This document shows positions 59,946 to 64,000 of a stretch of 64,000 nucleotides of DNA, one piece after another. A program made the translations under genes and the position numbers. This DNA is from Allosphingosinicella sp042666435 (GTDB lineage: Bacteria > Pseudomonadota > Alphaproteobacteria > Sphingomonadales > Sphingomonadaceae): positions 248,001 through 312,000 of the forward strand of contig NZ_JBHTDC010000001.1 in assembly GCF_042666435.1 (NCBI RefSeq). The letters are read 5' to 3'. The notes under the pieces were generated by a model. That model had not been told where the DNA came from, did not search any database, and was given only the letters and a program-made list of their open reading frames with translations. The first letter of the stretch is position 1, and each line of letters starts with the position of its first letter.

Positions 59946-60728
59946 ATGGGCGGGAAGACTGATTCGGGGCGGCGGCGGATCGACAATGCGGCGAAGGCGC
60001 GCTTTGTGGCGGCGTTGCGGGCGGGGATGGCGCGGGACGCGGCGGCGGCGGGGCAAGGATTCTCCTCCCCGGCCTTTTACTGCGTGAGGAAGCGCGATCC
60101 GTTGTTTCGCTCCGCCTGGATATGGGCGGTGGAGCTTTCCGCCGTCGAGCAAAGGGAGGCGCGGCGGTCGGCCGGGCTGCTCGCGGCGGCCGGGGCGGAC
60201 GACATCCAGCCGAACAATTTGCGGATCTTGCAGCGCCGGCGGGGGCGCGGGATCGCGTTCACCGACGCGCGCAAGCAGGCGTTCCTCGACCATTTCGCCG
60301 GCACCGCCGACGTCCAGGCGGCGTGCGATGCCGCCGGCGTCCATTATTCGACCGTCTACAAGCATCGCCGCACCGACGCCCGGTTCGCCGCCGGCTGGGA
60401 CGAGGCGCTGGCGCAGGCCTATGCGCAACTGGAGGCCGAGGCGGTGCGCCAGCGGCTGGAGGGGCAGCGGCGGGCGGCCTTCGAGCCGCGGGCGACGGGT
60501 GAGATGACCACGGAATTCGAGCGCGTGATGAAGCTGCTCGGGCGGTGGGACCGGCGCCACGGCCCCCCCGGGGCGCGCGAGGTGCGGGCCGGGTGCCAGC
60601 GGCGCTGGACCTTCGACGAGGCGATCGTGGCTCTCGACAAGCGCCTCCGCGCGCTCGGCGCCCGGCGCGGGCTGGACAGCGAGCCCATTCTGATTCCGCC
60701 GCCGCCGCCGCCGGAGGAAGACGAGTGA
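59946..60728 (+). CDS. Small terminase subunit-like protein with duplicated helix-turn-helix
   Basis: A 260-aa DNA-binding protein preceding the large terminase gene, so probably the DNA-recognition (TerS) subunit of a GTA or prophage. Two similar helix-turn-helix units are seen: KARFVAALRAGMARDAAAAG with SSPAFYCVRKRDPLFRSAW (about 16-55), and KQAFLDHFAGTADVQAACDAAG with HYSTVYKHRRTDARFAAGW (about 102-145). These are tandem versions of the same fold. The C-terminus ends in a run of six prolines and EEDE. ATG 59946 is chosen; an upstream ATG at 59919 lies inside the SOS box. The ribosome site is weak. It is followed by a hairpin that covers the terL ribosome site. Confidence 0.7.
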   Translation: MGGKTDSGRRRIDNAAKARFVAALRAGMARDAAAAGQGFSSPAFYCVRKRDPLFRSAWIWAVELSAVEQREARRSAGLLAAAGADDIQPNNLRILQRRRGRGIAFTDARKQAFLDHFAGTADVQAACDAAGVHYSTVYKHRRTDARFAAGWDEALAQAYAQLEAEAVRQRLEGQRRAAFEPRATGEMTTEFERVMKLLGRWDRRHGPPGAREVRAGCQRRWTFDEAIVALDKRLRALGARRGLDSEPILIPPPPPPEEDE

Positions 60729-60739
60729 TGCGCGCCTCG

Positions 60740-60762
60740 ATCCTCCCCGGAACGGGGAGGAT
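60740..60762 (+). promoter_or_regulatory. Hairpin sequestering the terL ribosome-binding site
   Basis: Perfect 9-bp stem ATCCTCCCC (60740-60748) / GGGGAGGAT (60754-60762) with a 5-nt loop, in the 37-bp gap between the small and large terminase genes. The Shine-Dalgarno GGGGAGG of the large-subunit gene (ATG 60766) lies within the 3' arm. Translation of terL could therefore be held back until the structure opens. It may also be a member of the CTCCCC/GGGGAG hairpin repeat families. Confidence 0.55.
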
Positions 60763-60765
60763 TGA

Positions 60766-62235
60766 ATGACCCGCGCCGAAGCGCTGGCCGTGCTCGAGGA
60801 TCTGCTGCGGCTGCCGCCGGGGCGGCGGCGGGCGGCGATCGCGGGGCTGCCGGAGGGGGCGGTGCGGGCGATCGTCGAGGAATGGTGGTGGCAGGCGCAT
60901 GGCGGGCAGGCCGAGCCGCCGGCCGGGGCGGACGGCCTCGCCTGGCGGATCTGGGCGATCGTCGCCGGGCGCGGCTTCGGCAAGACGCGGGCCGGGGCGG
61001 AATGGGTGTGGGCGCGCGCCCGCGAGGATCGAAACGCGCGGATCGCCCTGGTCGCCGCGACCCTGGACGAGGTCGCGCGGGTGATGGTCGAGGGGGAAAG
61101 CGGGCTGCTCAGCCTGGCGCGCTGCGACGAGAGCCCGCGCTGGATCGCGGGCCGGGGGGTTTTGCTCTTCCCGTCGGGGGCGGAGGCGCATGCCTTTTCG
61201 GCCGAGCGGCCCGAGAAATTGCGCGGGCCGCAGCATCATCATGCCTGGTGCGACGAGCTGGCGAAGTGGCCGGGCGCGGGGTCGCCCGGCCACCCGGGCG
61301 CGGGGTCGCGACAGAGCAAGGCGGACGCGGCCTGGAACAATCTGATGCTCGGGCTGCGGCTGGGCGAGCGGCCGCGCACCCTGGTCACGACGACGCCGCG
61401 GCCGGCGCCGCTGCTGAAGCGCATCCTCGCTCTGCCGCGCTGCCACGAGACCAGGGGCCGAACCGCCGACAATCCCCACCTCGCCGCCGATTTCCTGGAG
61501 GCGATGGACGCGATGTACGGCGGCACGCGGCTGGGGCGGCAGGAGCTGGAAGGGCTGTTGCTGGAGGAATTTGAGGGCGCCTTGTGGACGCGGAAGATGC
61601 TGGAGAGCGCGCGGGGCCCTGCTCCCTCTCCCCGTCGGGGAGAGGGTTGGGGTGAGGGGGTTCCGAGTCACCGCGAACCCGCCGGCGCCGTTCCCCCTCT
61701 CTCCATCTCTCTCCCCGCCGGGGAGAGAGGGTCTTTCGCCCGCGTCGTCGTCGGGCTCGATCCGCCCGCCTCGACCGGCGGCGATTCGTGCGGCATCGTC
61801 GTGTGCGGCAGGGATGCGGAGGGAATCGCGCACGTGCTCGCCGACCTCAGCGCGAGCGGCCTCTCGCCCGAAGCCTGGGCGCGGCGGGTCGCGGAGGCGG
61901 CCGCGCTTTACGGCGCCGGCAAGGTGGTCGCCGAGAAGAACCAGGGCGGCGACATGATCGCCAGCGTACTGCGCGCCGTCGACGCCGACCTTCCCGTCCG
62001 CCTCGTCCACGCCACGAAGAGCAAGGCGGCGAGGGCCGAGCCGATCGCGCTCAGGTTCGAGACCGGCCGCGCCCGGCTGGCCGGGCATTTCCCCGAGCTG
62101 GAGGACCAGCTCTGCGCGCTCACCTGGGCGGGCTATCAGGGCGCGGGCTCGCCGGACCGGGCGGACGCGATGGTGTGGGCGATGACGGAATTGTTCGAGA
62201 AGGAGCGCGCGGCGCCGCGGGTCTGGGTGCTGTGA
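60766..62235 (+). CDS. Large terminase subunit (GTA-type DNA packaging ATPase/nuclease) with in-frame repeat insertion
   Basis: A 489-aa packaging motor of the gene-transfer-agent type. The ATPase domain has Walker A GRGFGKT (68-74) and Walker B with catalytic Glu HHAWCDELAKW (DE at 163-164). The motor-coupling motif is VTTTPRP. The C-terminal RNase-H-like nuclease starts with Asp332 (VVVGLDPPAS) and continues through ADLSASGLSPEAWARRV, VAEKNQGGDMI and a late Asp in SPDRADAMVWAM. Between the two domains (about residues 284-325) there is a Pro/Gly/Arg-rich segment encoded by two hairpin repeats. A second insert, PGAGSPGHPGAGSRQS, follows Walker B. Frame and later motifs are intact, so the gene may be functional. 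No portal or capsid gene follows. Confidence 0.87.
   Translation: MTRAEALAVLEDLLRLPPGRRRAAIAGLPEGAVRAIVEEWWWQAHGGQAEPPAGADGLAWRIWAIVAGRGFGKTRAGAEWVWARAREDRNARIALVAATLDEVARVMVEGESGLLSLARCDESPRWIAGRGVLLFPSGAEAHAFSAERPEKLRGPQHHHAWCDELAKWPGAGSPGHPGAGSRQSKADAAWNNLMLGLRLGERPRTLVTTTPRPAPLLKRILALPRCHETRGRTADNPHLAADFLEAMDAMYGGTRLGRQELEGLLLEEFEGALWTRKMLESARGPAPSPRRGEGWGEGVPSHREPAGAVPPLSISLPAGERGSFARVVVGLDPPASTGGDSCGIVVCGRDAEGIAHVLADLSASGLSPEAWARRVAEAAALYGAGKVVAEKNQGGDMIASVLRAVDADLPVRLVHATKSKAARAEPIALRFETGRARLAGHFPELEDQLCALTWAGYQGAGSPDRADAMVWAMTELFEKERAAPRVWVL
61270..61309 (+). repeat. Direct repeat inside terL (16 bp, twice)
   Basis: CCGGGCGCGGGGTCGC occurs at 61270-61285 and 61294-61309, a 24-bp period that keeps the reading frame and encodes PGAGS twice. 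It lies just after the Walker B motif, where related terminases run directly from DELAKW into the KADxAWxNL helix as far as I recall. It looks like a small in-frame expansion. Confidence 0.6.
61617..61733 (+). repeat. Palindromic repeat pair translated in frame within terL
   Basis: Two near-identical hairpins lie within coding sequence: stem CCCTCTCCCC (61624-61633) / GGGGAGAGGG (61637-61646), and stem CTCTCTCCCC (61707-61716) / GGGGAGAGAG (61720-61729), each 10 bp perfect with a 3-nt loop. The outer arms are also complementary to each other, as in REPIN elements. This repeat type is normally intergenic; a short form lies at 38647-38669. Here it is read through as about 40 codons without a stop, between the ATPase and nuclease domains. 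Confidence 0.75.
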
Positions 62236-62262
62236 TCGCCGGCTCGGACCCCGAAGGTCATT

Positions 62263-62703
62263 CTACACGGTAAGGTCAGGCTCCACCCATCCCAGCCGCG
62301 CTTCCTTCGAGAATAGCCGCTCCGGCGTGTAGAACCTCAGCGGCCAGTCACGCTGGCCCTGCGGCGCCCGCAGCAGGGCATTCACCTTTTCCGCCAGCGG
62401 CAGCTTGGCGTCGGTGCGCGCGAGAAACGCCCGCGCGCCCCGGATGGAGATCTGCGTGATCGTCTCGTGATAGCCCTGCGTCTCGTCGTTCACGCCGCCG
62501 ACGCTCTCGTTATAGCGGCGGATGAGGGCGGGGAGGTCGCGCTCGGGCAGGATTTCGGGGCGCTCCAGCAGCAGCCAGAGGCAGGTCGCGAGATGGGCCT
62601 CGTGGGTCCATTCCGCCCTGGGCAAAGTGCGCGCCAGCATGGCCTCGCCCAATCGGCGGACGGCCTCGTCGTCGGCGAATAGTCTCGGTTCATGGTCGTT
62701 CAT
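62263..62703 (-). CDS. Conserved hypothetical protein with WTHEAH and GYHETIT motifs
   Basis: A 146-aa soluble helical protein. The motifs EWTHEAHLATCLWLLLERP (about residues 31-49) and YNESVGGVNDETQGYHETIT (64-83) provide three His and several Glu residues that could bind metal. I have seen this His-rich pattern in conserved hypothetical proteins but know of no assigned function. It lies after the pckA terminator on the same strand, convergent with terL. Confidence 0.75.
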   Translation of the reverse strand: MNDHEPRLFADDEAVRRLGEAMLARTLPRAEWTHEAHLATCLWLLLERPEILPERDLPALIRRYNESVGGVNDETQGYHETITQISIRGARAFLARTDAKLPLAEKVNALLRAPQGQRDWPLRFYTPERLFSKEARLGWVEPDLTV

Positions 62704-62718
62704 GGCTCGCTCCCATAG

Positions 62719-62756
62719 AAAAGGGGCGCCCCGGCCGTGGCCGACGCGCCCCTTTT
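62719..62756 (-). terminator. Rho-independent terminator after pckA
   Basis: Perfect 11-bp stem AAAAGGGGCGC (62719-62729) / GCGCCCCTTTT (62746-62756), 20 bp downstream of the pckA stop. Read on the minus strand, it ends the stem with CCCCTTTTCT. The flanking A and T runs make it potentially bidirectional. It separates pckA from the downstream hypothetical gene. Confidence 0.75.
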
Positions 62757-62775
62757 CGGGTTGTGGTGTGTAGCG

Positions 62776-64000
<1,225 letters not shown>

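Noticed and set aside
61617..61733. Frameshift or pseudogene in terL
   Set aside because: The reading frame stays open and the nuclease-domain motifs resume in the same frame after the repeat, so an in-frame insertion fits better.

Overview
This 64 kb window is high-GC chromosomal DNA from an alphaproteobacterium, most likely of the order Sphingomonadales. The taxonomic clues are the RecA N-terminus, the cell-cycle hybrid kinase CckA, an Hda-type DnaA regulator, GTA-type terminase genes, alphaproteobacterial GTTC-N7-GTTC LexA sites and several short hairpin repeats of a sort common in sphingomonads. Gene density is very high. Genes sit in small operons with 1-8 nt overlaps, and several convergent pairs overlap at their 3' ends. 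I see no rRNA, tRNA, CRISPR array or insertion sequence.

Left part (1-26 kb): two divergent CPA2 cation/proton antiporters (the first cut by the window edge), alaS, an EF-G-like GTPase paralogue, a dicarboxylate/amino-acid symporter, a Tat-exported M24 peptidase overlapping a glutathione S-transferase, a Bcr/CflA-type efflux pump, recA with a candidate SOS box, a single-domain response regulator, cckA, an M13 metallopeptidase lipoprotein, a sulfotransferase-fold protein, the dapA-smpB-DUF2062 operon, a lytic transglycosylase and greB.

Middle part (26-55 kb): polyphosphate metabolism (ppk2 alone; ppk1 and ppx in an operon with hda and a DUF2066 gene), aspS, rnd with a small I78-type inhibitor gene, purM-purN (PurN fused to an MmcQ/YjbR-like domain), ndk, holC and pepA separated by a repeat-flanked GIY-YIG nuclease gene, the classical envelope operon lptD-surA-pdxA-rsmA, rsmB-guaB, an M28 peptidase, a CitE/HpcH-type lyase and a band-7/NfeD pair.

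Right part (55-64 kb) is the accessory region. It holds a two-gene Hachiman-type antiphage system (HamA nuclease and HamB helicase). Divergent from it is a GTA/phage-type terminase small and large subunit pair with no other head or tail genes in the window. A perfect GTTC-N7-GTTC SOS box lies directly upstream of the small subunit gene, and the large subunit gene appears to carry an in-frame palindromic-repeat insertion. A conserved small hypothetical gene and the 3' part of pckA (ATP-type PEP carboxykinase) close the window.

The most notable observations are the LexA-box-controlled, apparently orphaned terminase pair, the palindromic repeat translated within terL, the three 84-bp REPIN-like elements around the GIY-YIG nuclease, the PurN fusion, and the Hachiman locus.
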